Shown: positions 51,175-58,938 of the stretch, one piece after another
Position numbering within the stretch: position 1 is the first letter of the stretch
Layout: every line of letters begins with the position of its first letter
Program-made: the position numbers and the translations under genes
Origin: an uncultured Lachnospiraceae bacterium
GTDB lineage: Bacteria > Bacillota > Clostridia > Lachnospirales > Lachnospiraceae
Assembly: GCA_910578085.1 (NCBI GenBank)
Contig: CAJTPM010000007.1
Span: forward strand, 1 to 64,000
DNA length: 64,000 nucleotides
Direction: 5' to 3'
The notes under the pieces: generated by a model
What the model was told of the DNA's origin: nothing
Seen by the model: the letters and a program-made list of their open reading frames with translations, nothing else
Database searches by the model: none

Positions 51175-51357
51175 ATGAGGAAAGGAAATAGACGGCTGAA
51201 CTTCACGGACCGCCAGACCATTGAGAGGATGCACGCAGCAGGGGTAAAGGTTTCTGCTATTGCGGATGAAGTGGGAGTGCATAGGGCAACTATCTACAAT
51301 GAATTGAAACGTGGTGGGGAGCCTTACCGGGCAGAGGTAGCACAGAAAGCATTATAG
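51175..51357 (+). CDS. Small helix-turn-helix protein
   Basis: These 60 residues form a HTH_38-type fold like the N-terminus of IS30 transposases: LNFTDRQTIERMHAAGVKVS then IADEVGVHRATIYNELKRGG as the recognition helix. There is no catalytic domain, so it is a phage DNA-binding protein rather than a transposase. It is the first gene of the prophage cluster, behind AAAGGAGATAAAGGGGC. The stop codon is followed at once by the 19-bp repeat that recurs at 62506. Confidence 0.7.
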   Translation: MRKGNRRLNFTDRQTIERMHAAGVKVSAIADEVGVHRATIYNELKRGGEPYRAEVAQKAL

Positions 51358-51376
51358 GCCAGGCGGCAGCAGGGCA
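51358..51376 (+). repeat. 19-bp direct repeat, copy 1
   Basis: GCCAGGCGGCAGCAGGGCA right after the stop of the HTH gene. An identical copy lies at 62506-62524, also at a stop codon. Confidence 0.7.
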
Positions 51377-51397
51377 GAAAGTGAGGAACTTAATAGA

Positions 51398-52513
51398 ATG
51401 AACGAAGCAGAACGGGAAAGAGAGTTCGAGGAATTTAAAGAAAAAAAGAAACTGAAAAAGGCACAGATGACGGCCATGCAGAATTTACCCTACAACATAA
51501 AGGTTAGGCGTGCGGAAATCCGGGCACATGAATTTATTTCAACTTTGGACGGCATGGGGTTGGAAGCCCATGTGTCAGTTGGCGGCCTGGATAGTATTAC
51601 ACTTTTATATTTTTTACGGTCAATCGGTATAAATGTTCCGGCCATATCCGTTTCGAGCCTGGAAGATAAGAGCATCCAAAAAATCCATAAGGAAATAGGG
51701 GTCATTTCGTTAAGTCCAGGGAAAAGCAAAACACAGATTCTTAATGAGTTTGGATTTCCTGTAATCAGTAAAAGGATAGCCGGGAAGATTGAAACATTGC
51801 AGCATCCAACGGAGAAAAATAAAACGGTACGCCATGCAATAATAACCGGGGAATGTGGGGCACAAGGACATTTCGCAAAGAACAGCCGTATGAAATTACC
51901 TCAAAAGTGGCTTGAATTATTTGCAGGATATGAGAATGAAAATGAGGAAGTAAACTATAAGATTGCCCCGTTTCTTGTATCAAATAAATGCTGCCTTTAC
52001 ATGAAAGAACAGCCTTGTGATAAATGGGCCAAGGAACACAATAGCAAGCCATTCCTGGGACTTATGGCATCAGAGGGCGGACAACGTGAGGATGCACTTG
52101 TGGAGCATGGATGTAATTATTTTGGAAAAAATGTCATCCGTTCCGCACCATTCGCCCCATTTTTAAGGCAAGACCTTTTACAGCTTGCCATTGACTTGAA
52201 AGTGCCAGTGCCGGAAATATACGGAAGTATTGAAAGAAAGGCAGATGGAACCCTTTACACAACAAAGGCACAACGTACCGGGTGCAGTATGTGCGGATTT
52301 GGGGTACATATGGAAAAACGGCCACATAGATTTGACTTGCTAAGGGCACGGAATCCCAAAGAGTGGGATTTCTGGATGTATAGATGTTGCACAGACCCTA
52401 AGACGGGGGGGAAGTTCGGATGGGGCCGTGTGCTGGACTACATAGGAGTGGAATGGGAAGATGAATACTTCCCGGAGCCGGAGCAGATGACAATTTTAGA
52501 TTTTATGGAATAA
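51398..52513 (+). CDS. PAPS-reductase-like PP-loop protein
   Basis: This 371-residue protein is of the adenine-nucleotide alpha-hydrolase/PAPS reductase superfamily. The PP-loop VSVGGLDSITLLYFL lies near residues 59-73. Cys pairs in SNKCCLYMKEQPCDKW near 200 and RTGCSMCGFGVHM near 293 could bind an Fe-S cluster or zinc. Phage and DndC-type relatives activate sulfate or transfer sulfur, and some act in nucleic-acid modification. No sulfate assimilation genes are nearby, and a cytosine methyltransferase lies 0.8 kb downstream. A DNA- or tRNA-modifying role is possible but unproven. The leader shows the repeated CAGAAAGTGAGGAACTTAA motif. Confidence 0.75.
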   Translation: MNEAEREREFEEFKEKKKLKKAQMTAMQNLPYNIKVRRAEIRAHEFISTLDGMGLEAHVSVGGLDSITLLYFLRSIGINVPAISVSSLEDKSIQKIHKEIGVISLSPGKSKTQILNEFGFPVISKRIAGKIETLQHPTEKNKTVRHAIITGECGAQGHFAKNSRMKLPQKWLELFAGYENENEEVNYKIAPFLVSNKCCLYMKEQPCDKWAKEHNSKPFLGLMASEGGQREDALVEHGCNYFGKNVIRSAPFAPFLRQDLLQLAIDLKVPVPEIYGSIERKADGTLYTTKAQRTGCSMCGFGVHMEKRPHRFDLLRARNPKEWDFWMYRCCTDPKTGGKFGWGRVLDYIGVEWEDEYFPEPEQMTILDFME

Positions 52514-52833
52514 GCACCACCCAGGGCGGCCAACACCGCCCGGCAACTAAAACGGCCATGCTGACCATGGGCGGCGTGAGGGTCCAAAGCCCCTACAAAC
52601 TGTTGATGGGTTGCACTGGTGCAAAAAGTACCTACCAGGGAAGCGTACACGCCTATTCTTCCCAGGTAGGCCGGGAACTAGAAAACCATGCCACGCCCCG
52701 GTGAAGTTATCCGGCGTTTAAAAGGTTGTACGATAACACCCGGTATATTGCAAGCAGTCATCCTATAAAGCCGTAGGGCGTGATACGGACGGATGGCCGC
52801 TTGCGGTATGCGAAATCCAAAAAAGGGAAGCAG
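52514..52833 (+). ncRNA. Candidate structured RNA region
   Basis: The longest gap in the prophage (320 bp) is GC-rich and full of inverted repeats. GGGCGG-CCAACA-CCGCCC (about 52524-52541) is a perfect hairpin. CTACCAGGGAAG and CTTCCCAGGTAG near 52633-52675 form a 12-bp stem with one mismatch, with a small GCG-TACA-CGC hairpin inside its loop. GGCCATG..CATGGGC arms lie between them. A frame open from 52558 to 52704 (48 codons) crosses it but lacks a ribosome site. I cannot assign a known RNA family. Confidence 0.4.
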
Positions 52834-53073
52834 ATGGACAGAAAATATAATTTTCCAATAAAGAAGTGCCCAAGATGCGGCGGCACCATGTTCACGGTAA
52901 GGCAGAGGATAAGCGGCAACGGGGAATATTATGTGGACATGGCAACGGGAGAGATTGAAAGCACGGAACTACATAGCGGATTGACATATAGGAACACTGG
53001 AAAATATGCCGTCTGTACAGATTGCGGAAAAAGGCTTTTCAAGATAGATGACAGCCTTAACGTGATAGAATAG
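52834..53073 (+). CDS. Zinc-ribbon phage protein
   Basis: This 79-residue protein has two CxxC pairs, CPRCGG near residue 11 and CTDCGK near 65, separated by beta-strand-like sequence, which forms a zinc ribbon. It has no further recognisable domain. The start after AAAGGGAAGCAG is chosen; an upstream in-frame ATG falls in the hairpin-rich region. The function is unknown, perhaps DNA or RNA binding. Confidence 0.65.
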   Translation: MDRKYNFPIKKCPRCGGTMFTVRQRISGNGEYYVDMATGEIESTELHSGLTYRNTGKYAVCTDCGKRLFKIDDSLNVIE

Positions 53074-53113
53074 CCGCTTCCCTGGGCCAATAACAGAAAG
53101 CGAGGGTTTAAGC

Positions 53114-53332
53114 ATGAAAATCATGTTAAAAAGGGACACCGATTTGAAAGACCTTGAAACAAAGGTAAATGAAAACCTGGCCGCCCTGGAAGCAGACGGG
53201 GCGGAGATAATGGGAATTGAGCATGGAACGGAAACCTTGCCCGTCATCCGTGGAAAGGAGATTGCAGACTATAGGACTTCTTACACGGTGATGATTGTCT
53301 ACGAACCGTCCAGGCCGGGGGCGTTGAAATGA
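53114..53332 (+). CDS. Small protein, Cse60-like
   Basis: This 72-residue protein has an N-terminal KIMLKRDTDLKDLETKVNENL stretch (quoted as its core DLKDLETKVN) and a C-terminal strand YTVMIVYEP, a pattern resembling the small Cse60 sporulation-associated family. The likeness is by eye only. The start follows CAGAAAGCGAGGGTTTAAGC, one of the repeated leaders. Its stop overlaps the methyltransferase start by four bases (ATGA). Confidence 0.55.
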   Translation: MKIMLKRDTDLKDLETKVNENLAALEADGAEIMGIEHGTETLPVIRGKEIADYRTSYTVMIVYEPSRPGALK

Positions 53333-54676
53333 ACGCCGGGTTGACATTGGGGAGCCTTTTTGATGGGATAGCCGGGTTTCCCCTGGCAGCAGGGCGGCAC
53401 GGTGTCAAGACTGTATGGACAAGCGAGATAGAGCCGAACTGTATAGACATAGCAGGGCGGCATTTCCCGGATGCCGTGAACCTGGGGGACATTACCGGGA
53501 TAAAAGGCGGAGAAATCCCCGTGGTGGATATTATCAGTTTCGGAAGCCCTTGCCAGGATTTGAGCGTGGCCGGGAAGCAGACGGGGCTTGACGGTTCCCG
53601 TTCCGGCCTATTCATGGAAGCCGTGCGGATTATACGGGAAATGAGGGAAAAGACAGATGGAGAATATCCAAAGTATATCATATGGGAAAACGTGGCCGGG
53701 GCTTTTTCAAGCAATAAGGGAGAGGATTTCCGCCGGGTCCTGGAAGAAATCACAGAAGCCAGTATTCCAATGCCTACAAGTGGGAAATGGGCATCCGCCG
53801 GATTGGTTGGAATTGAGGGACCAGGGGGGGGACTTGCGGACAGTCGCATGGCGGCAGCTTGACGCACAGTTTTGGGGAGTGCCCCAACGTAGAAAAAGAA
53901 TCTACCTTGTCACAGATTTTGGAAATGGACGTGCCGGACAAATACTTTTTGAGTGCGAAAGCGTGTTGGGGTATTCTGGCACGGGCCGAGAAGAGGGAAA
54001 AGGAGGTTCCGACAATCCTAAAGATTGCCTTATTGGAGAGGATAGCGGAGGACTGGCAGAGGAACCAGGCGGACAAATGAAACTGGATTTCGGCAGGACG
54101 GCGGATAGGATTTACATAAACGCCAAGAAGAGCGTAACCCTTATGGGGAGGGCCGGGGGCGGAGGTGGAAAGACTGGCCTTTACTTGCTTCCCGTCTATA
54201 CCATAGCCGGAAACGTCATTGGCCGGGATGCAAAGCACGGCGGAAACCAATTAGGGATAAACCAGGACGTTGCCCCAACGCTTACAAGCACGGACCGGCA
54301 CGCCGTAGCCTATACACAAAGCGGTTATGCGGAGTTCAAGGAGGGCGTGGGGACCATAAAAAAGAGCCGTGGGGCAGCAGGGGGAGGAAGTGAAACCCTT
54401 GCCGTGATAATTGAGCGGATTGCCGCAGCGGTAAAGTACCGGGTCCGCCGCCTTACGCCGCTTGAATGTGAACGCCTGCAGGGGTTCCCGGATTACTGGA
54501 CAAGGTACGGGGCATCCGGCAGGGAAATGTCCGACAACGCACGCTATATGGCCCTGGGAAACAGTATTGCGGTCCCGTGTGCGGAGCGTGTATTTATCGG
54601 CATAATCAGAGCGGAAAGCGAGGGTGGAAACCATGATGGTACGGGAGTTCCTGGAATTGATATGCAATTCGGATAA
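53329..54676 (+). pseudogene. DNA (cytosine-5-)-methyltransferase, frameshifted at a G8 run
   Basis: The C5-cytosine methyltransferase motifs are split over two frames. Frame 1 (from ATG 53329) has motif I LFDGIAGFPLAAG, motif IV FGSPCQDLSVAGKQTG with the catalytic Cys, and motif VI WENVAGAF. It then runs into eight G at 53824-53831 and stops at 53862. The +1 frame resumes directly as DLRTVAWRQL, with motif VIII QRRKRIYLV, a target domain, LTPLECERLQGFPDYWT (IX) and ALGNSIAVP (X). Seven G would restore one 449-residue enzyme. It may be a phase-variable switch, a real mutation, or a homopolymer sequencing error. Confidence 0.85.
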
Positions 54677-54932
54677 TCTGCTGATAGTACGGGATGCCAA
54701 AAGCGAAGCAGGGCAGGAAACCATATACAAAGGGTATAAGGCATTGCTGGCACATGACCCCGTGGCGGATGCCGTCCTGGATGCCCAGGTGAAGAGGTTT
54801 AGGGCATCCCCGGAAATCCGGCATAAGGAATGGAAAGACCGGGGACTGATGCCGCCAATGGAGCCGGAGAAAACGCCGGATTTCCGCTTTTCTGATTTGC
54901 AGATGACCCTATATTACAAAATCATCATTTAG
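54633..54932 (+). CDS. Phage protein of unknown function
   Basis: This 99-residue soluble protein has no family I recognise. It is predicted mainly alpha-helical, with VREFLELICNSDNLLIVRDA at the start and a C-terminal SDLQMTLYYKIII. It overlaps the end of the methyltransferase by 44 bp and starts behind the repeated leader CGGAAAGCGAGGGTGGAAACC. An earlier GTG at 54624 is possible. Confidence 0.6.
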   Translation: MMVREFLELICNSDNLLIVRDAKSEAGQETIYKGYKALLAHDPVADAVLDAQVKRFRASPEIRHKEWKDRGLMPPMEPEKTPDFRFSDLQMTLYYKIII

Positions 54933-54944
54933 GAGGAATGAAAG

Positions 54945-55091
54945 ATGGCGGAATTGAAAGTAAAGGTGGAAATAACCGACTGGCCGGAGTTCAAGGAAAA
55001 GATTGCCAGGATAAAAAAGGTTATGCGGCGGCGTGCATGGATAAACGGCCAGAGGGCCGGGAAAGCGAGGAAAAGAGGATGGACAAATTGA
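54945..55091 (+). CDS. Small basic phage protein
   Basis: This 48-residue protein begins MAELKVKVEITDWPEF and ends in a strongly basic helix (RRRAWINGQRAGKARKRGW). GGAGG lies eight bases before the ATG. Its end overlaps the next start by 13 bases. The basic tail suggests nucleic-acid binding; no family is recognised. Confidence 0.55.
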   Translation: MAELKVKVEITDWPEFKEKIARIKKVMRRRAWINGQRAGKARKRGWTN

Positions 55092-55417
55092 GGATGGCAG
55101 AAGCCAATTATAAAAGCTATACGCCTATCAATGGAGTGGTGGAGCCGGATTTTCTGGAATATCTCAAAGAAACATTCCGAAAGTGGCAGCAGTACCATGA
55201 AGAGGGCGTGACGTTGGGCAGCCGTGAGATTGCGAAGCTGTCAAACGTGGTGGAGGGGGCAAGGATAAATTCCCGTTTCGGGTTTGAGAAGTTCGCCCAC
55301 CGTTTCACGGATGAAGAGGGGGAAGAGTGGTTCTCTTTGATGATTTATAAGAACCGGGAAGAAATGGAAATTGATGCAGAACCTTTATATTGTTTTGCAT
55401 CCAGGATTTACAGATAG
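55079..55417 (+). CDS. Phage protein of unknown function
   Basis: This 112-residue protein starts MDKLRMAEANYKSYTPIN. It is mostly helical and charged, without a motif I know. The start is chosen because GGAAAGCGAGGAAAAGAGG, the repeated leader, directly precedes it; the frame remains open upstream but there overlaps the preceding small gene. Confidence 0.6.
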   Translation: MDKLRMAEANYKSYTPINGVVEPDFLEYLKETFRKWQQYHEEGVTLGSREIAKLSNVVEGARINSRFGFEKFAHRFTDEEGEEWFSLMIYKNREEMEIDAEPLYCFASRIYR

Positions 55418-55434
55418 AAAGAGAGGAAAAGGGC

Positions 55435-56004
55435 ATGGGATTATTAGATGGATTCACAAGTGACGGAACCGTGAACATGAAGTACACGGAATTTTACAAA
55501 CTTATGAGGGAAGCGGCAAGGGCGGAACTAATGGAAAATGCGGCCAGGTGCAACGTGCCCCATGAGTACATCCGGGAAATGCTTACCGGGAAGATGGAAG
55601 CCCCGGAGATTCTGCCGGAAACAGAAGTACACCCGGACTATGAGATTGAGAGCATGATTACTTCCGCCAGGCGTTTCTTGCGTATGCTGCCGGATGAAGA
55701 GCGGTTGGCAAGGGGTGTGGAAACATTAAATGGTATTGTGGCACTGGCGGAAACGGAACGGCTTAATGAAATCATTCTGGACAATGCGGAAAAGTTAAAG
55801 GCCAGGGATGCCGCCGGGGAAAAGAAAATGCCGGAAACATGGAGTTGCGAAACGTGCGTAAACAATGCCATGCGTGAAACATTTACCGCCGGAGAATGTG
55901 AAACGTGCGAGGATGGAAGTCATTATGAAGCGATAGACGGAACCGGGCAGCAGGACCAGGACACGGACGGGGAAAAGGAGGATGGAAGCCATGGCAATGA
56001 ATGA
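55435..56004 (+). CDS. Phage protein with C-terminal Cys pairs
   Basis: This 189-residue protein has an N-terminal helical part (MKYTEFYKLMREAARAEL) and a C-terminal segment with CETCVNNAMRETFTAGECETC, quoted here as two CETC pairs that could bind zinc. The last 25 residues are acidic and disordered. The leader AGAAAGAGAGG is a variant of the repeated motif. It overlaps the next gene by 14 bases. Confidence 0.6.
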   Translation: MGLLDGFTSDGTVNMKYTEFYKLMREAARAELMENAARCNVPHEYIREMLTGKMEAPEILPETEVHPDYEIESMITSARRFLRMLPDEERLARGVETLNGIVALAETERLNEIILDNAEKLKARDAAGEKKMPETWSCETCVNNAMRETFTAGECETCEDGSHYEAIDGTGQQDQDTDGEKEDGSHGNE

Positions 56005-56368
56005 GTTAAGGGCAGAGGTTGAAGCCGCCGCCCAGGCAGAACTGAACCGGGCAAACGAAAGGTTCCCTTTATTCAATAGCCGCCATGAGGGTTACGCCGT
56101 GACACTGGGGAAGATGGAGGAAGCCAAGGAAGCCCTGGACAATGCGGAATCTTCCCTTGCCGTGTTATGGGACGGCGTAAGAGGGAAAAAGATAGCTTGT
56201 TTCCTGGTGGAAGATGCAAAGCCAATGGCAATATACCGCCAGGCCGTGGATGCCGCTTGTGAAATGGTCCAGGTGGCGGCCATGCTGTTGAAATATGAAA
56301 TGAGCCAGGCGGATGCAGACGGCCAGGCAGAAAGCGAGGGAAAAGACTATGGCGATTTATGCAGTTGA
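55991..56368 (+). CDS. Helical phage protein of unknown function
   Basis: This 125-residue, Ala/Glu-rich helical protein (start MAMNELRAEVEAAAQAEL) is likely coiled coil in part. AAGGAGG stands nine bases before the ATG at 55991. It overlaps the following HAD-like gene by 20 bases. No family is recognised. Confidence 0.6.
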   Translation: MAMNELRAEVEAAAQAELNRANERFPLFNSRHEGYAVTLGKMEEAKEALDNAESSLAVLWDGVRGKKIACFLVEDAKPMAIYRQAVDAACEMVQVAAMLLKYEMSQADADGQAESEGKDYGDLCS

Positions 56369-56737
56369 TTTTGACAATACACTGGCCGTTACCAGGTTCC
56401 CGGAAATCGTGGGGCCAAAGGCAAAGGTTGTGGCGGCGGTGAAGATGCTGAAAGCCAACGGCCATAAAATCATCCTCTGGACAAGCAGAGCCGGAAAGGA
56501 TTTGAAAGATGCCGTGGAATGGTGTACAGAGCAGGGCATTATCTTTGATGCGGTGAATGAGCCATTGCCGGAGCAGATGGACAGATGGGGAATGACACAA
56601 GAAAAGTTTATGCGGATTTCTACATAGACGATAAGGCAATGCCTATTGAAGCCCTGGAAAGCATCATGGACCGGGTTGTGGACATAGTGGAAGAATATAA
56701 GTTGCAGCAGCAGGGAGGAATGGGACGGGATGATTAA
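56349..56737 (+). pseudogene. HAD-like phosphatase, frameshifted at a G4 run
   Basis: The N-terminal part has the HAD nucleophile motif AVDFDNTLAVTRFP and ILWTSRAGKDLKDAVEWC, as in small phage/bacterial HAD hydrolases. At 56587-56590 (GGGG) the frame breaks and stops at 56627. In the -1 frame it continues GNDTRKVYADFYIDDKAMP, the expected acidic C-terminal motif, and ends at 56735-56737. Its stop overlaps the next ATG as ATGATTAA, which supports that frame. Five G would restore a 129-residue enzyme. Confidence 0.75.
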
Positions 56738-56945
56738 GCGTGTGATTGGTGCATTGTATGGGATTTTCCTGGAAGAACCATTGAGCAGCTTGCATAACTG
56801 GCAATGCCGCTTTGAAAAGGAATATCTGAACTATTGCCGGACGGGATGCAGGGATTGCTACAAATGGAACGGCTATTGCCGTAGCCGGAAAGAGGGAACG
56901 CCATATAAGAAATTCCGCCGGAAATATCACGATATGGGCAAATAG
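56730..56945 (+). CDS. Cys-rich small phage protein
   Basis: This 71-residue basic protein has Cys residues in CRFEKEYLNYCRTGCRDCYKW, given as spacing C-x9-C-x3-C-x2-C, plus one more at YCRSRK. They could form a zinc site. It starts inside the end of the HAD gene (ATGATTAA). The function is unknown. Confidence 0.6.
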   Translation: MIKRVIGALYGIFLEEPLSSLHNWQCRFEKEYLNYCRTGCRDCYKWNGYCRSRKEGTPYKKFRRKYHDMGK

Positions 56946-56969
56946 GAATCAGAAAGCGAGGAACTTAAC

Positions 56970-57308
56970 ATGGGAAACGCACTTGCGGTAATATTGGGAG
57001 CCGTGGAACGGGAAAAGGCGGTGCCGTTCCTCTTCACTGGAAGCAGGAACCACCGGGGCATCCGCCCGGAACTGGCAGAGGTTAGGAAAGTAAAGGCAAT
57101 GATGGCGGTCATTGACCGGGAACTGGAAAATTACAAGAGCCTGGCGGAACTGGATTTCCGGGCCGGGTATGTGGCCGGAAGAATCTATGAAAAGGAAGCC
57201 GCCGGGTGCATCACGCCAGGGCACAAGCAGGACCTTATAAATATTCTGTATACAAAATATGAAACCATCCGTGGTTTGGAATCCTGGGGTGCCGGATGCG
57301 GTTTGTGA
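56970..57308 (+). CDS. Phage protein of unknown function
   Basis: This 112-residue helical protein, start MGNALAVILGAVEREKAVPF, has no motif I recognise. It begins behind CAGAAAGCGAGGAACTTAAC, the fullest copy of the repeated leader. Its end overlaps the next gene by 13 bases. Confidence 0.6.
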   Translation: MGNALAVILGAVEREKAVPFLFTGSRNHRGIRPELAEVRKVKAMMAVIDRELENYKSLAELDFRAGYVAGRIYEKEAAGCITPGHKQDLINILYTKYETIRGLESWGAGCGL

Positions 57309-57598
57309 TTGGCGGAATGAAGTATGACACGGACAAGATGGAACGGGTGGCAGCAGTAAGGAAATGGTATAAAAATGACAGCCCTTTAATGCGTGCGGTA
57401 TTCCAGGGGCGAGAAGTAGGAAAAACGTATGATTGCGAGTTATGGAAATCTGAAAAAGGGAACTGGCTGTTGACCCATGAGGAAGATTTCCAAAAGAAGT
57501 ATGGCGAAGCGATAGAGGAAGAGGAAGCCAAAACCCTTTTGATGCATTACGCAACGGAAACATACGAAAGTATGTTCGGAGAGTTGCCGGAAGCATGA
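57296..57598 (+). CDS. Phage protein of unknown function
   Basis: This 100-residue protein with many charged residues begins MRFVIGGMKYDTDKMERVA and contains LWKSEKGNWLLTHEEDFQKK. Similar small proteins occur in phages of Clostridia, but I cannot name a domain. It overlaps the previous gene by 13 bases. Confidence 0.6.
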   Translation: MRFVIGGMKYDTDKMERVAAVRKWYKNDSPLMRAVFQGREVGKTYDCELWKSEKGNWLLTHEEDFQKKYGEAIEEEEAKTLLMHYATETYESMFGELPEA

Positions 57599-57734
57599 AC
57601 GGGGAAAGCGAAACCCGGTTGCAAGGTGGGGAACACCAAAAGCAACCGGGTTGGAACTTAACAAGGACAGTATAGCACAAGATATGGAGGAAAGAAAGGG
57701 TTTTCTTCCATATATAGAAAGAAAGGCGGAAAAC

Positions 57735-57848
57735 ATGGAGGTTTACATAATTATGGCGGCAGTAGCGGCGGCAATGCTGATTATATCCGGCCTGGCCTTG
57801 TTCGGTTTTGCACTGATAAAGAAAGCGTTTGACAAATTTCTGGACTGA
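57735..57848 (+). CDS. Single-pass membrane peptide
   Basis: These 37 residues are MEVYIIMAAVAAAML followed by a hydrophobic stretch ending ALIKKAFDKFLD, giving one membrane helix with a basic C-terminal tail. AAAGGCGGAAAAC precedes the ATG. The frame is open upstream but lacks a better ribosome site. It could be a phage membrane factor; the function is unknown. Confidence 0.5.
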   Translation: MEVYIIMAAVAAAMLIISGLALFGFALIKKAFDKFLD

Positions 57849-58044
57849 TTTTTTTAAATGGGCGGTGCCCCTTGCCCGTCCTTGTAATGGGTATTAGCAT
57901 ATCGGACACCCTGGGGATTTATAGAAAGATATAAAGGCATAGGTGGGTGATGGTGATAAGAAGAGGGGAGGGAGGGGAGGAAAAGGGAAGTGATGCCCAG
58001 GAGCAGGAAAGAGGGTAGGGGCTTGACATATAAAGGTGGGGAAC
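57849..58044 (+). other. Non-coding gap before rep, with G-quadruplex motif
   Basis: These 196 bp have no gene. GGGG-A-GGG-A-GGGG-AGGAAAA-GGG at 57965-57987 fits a G-quadruplex. GGGC...GCCC arms near 57858 form a small hairpin. TTGACA at about 58023 may be a -35 element. The position directly upstream of an HUH Rep gene makes it a candidate replication origin. Confidence 0.4.
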
Positions 58045-58938
58045 ATGAAAAAACTGTATGATGATTACGATTATGAGGAAGCATACCAAAAGCAGTGTGA
58101 CACCCTGGAAGAATGGGAGTTGGAAAAGCTGTTAAAGGATGGAAAGGTGGCGTGCCTTTATCGGACAACCACCACCAAGGCGGAGAACATCCAGAACGGA
58201 ACCGTATTACTGGAAAGCCAGGTATACCCGGCCTTTAAGGATAAAAAGGATATGCCAGTAACGGCAAAGAAGAGGGAAACCAGGCCGTCACAGCGGAACC
58301 TAAACGATAAGAACGCAAGACGTTATCTGATACGCCTGGCAAATATCAATTTCGGCAAGGGTGATATTTGGGCCACATTTGGATGGAATGATGGTTGTCT
58401 GCCTGGTGATGAAGAGAGGGCCAGGAAAGATATAACCAATTTCATAAAGCGGATAAACCGCCGCCGGAAAAAAGACGGGTTGGACAATGCAAAATATATT
58501 TATATCCTTGCCTTTGACGGGTACAAACGCCCACACTTCCATATTCTGTTATCCGGGGACGGGATGGACCGGGACGAACTGGAAGAACTATGGGGAAAAT
58601 GTGACAGACCGAACACCAGGAGGATAAAGCCGGATGACGATTTCCTTATAACCGGGCTTGCCACGTACATATCACAGAACCCACACGGGACAAAAAGATG
58701 GTGCCCGTCAAAGAACCTTAAAAAGCCGGACAAGCCGACAAGAAGCTATTCAAAGTTTAAAAAGGGCAATGTGGAGCGGATGGCAAGGGACCATGAAGAA
58801 CTGAAAAGCCAGATGGAAAAAGCATACCCTGGATTTGAATTTCTGGATGCAGAGGTTAAGTACAATGGAATCAATGCGGCGTTCTACATATACGCCCGTA
58901 TGGTGAAGATTAAGCGAAAGGAGCCTAACAAGAAATGA
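58045..58938 (+). CDS. HUH-type rolling-circle replication initiator-like protein
   Basis: This 297-residue protein has RPHFHILLSG near residues 166-175, the His-x-His HUH metal motif. Before it stands a GWNDGCLPGDEERARKDITN block that resembles phage rolling-circle Rep proteins. GLATYISQNPHGTKRW near 214-229 offers Tyr residues for strand nicking. Such proteins nick the origin and start replication. The next two genes are parA and parB, with a 4-base overlap into parA. The nick site is unknown. Confidence 0.75.
   Translation: MKKLYDDYDYEEAYQKQCDTLEEWELEKLLKDGKVACLYRTTTTKAENIQNGTVLLESQVYPAFKDKKDMPVTAKKRETRPSQRNLNDKNARRYLIRLANINFGKGDIWATFGWNDGCLPGDEERARKDITNFIKRINRRRKKDGLDNAKYIYILAFDGYKRPHFHILLSGDGMDRDELEELWGKCDRPNTRRIKPDDDFLITGLATYISQNPHGTKRWCPSKNLKKPDKPTRSYSKFKKGNVERMARDHEELKSQMEKAYPGFEFLDAEVKYNGINAAFYIYARMVKIKRKEPNKK

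Noticed and set aside
51175..51357. IS30 transposase
   Set aside because: Only the HTH part is present and the gene ends cleanly. No DDE domain or terminal inverted repeats are nearby.
52558..52704. 48-codon frame in the hairpin-rich gap as a protein gene
   Set aside because: There is no ribosome site, and the strong nested stems explain the sequence better. It is kept only as an alternative reading of the structured region.
53859..54080. Separate 73-residue gene within the methyltransferase
   Set aside because: It is in a third frame and covered by clear methyltransferase motifs in the neighbouring frame.
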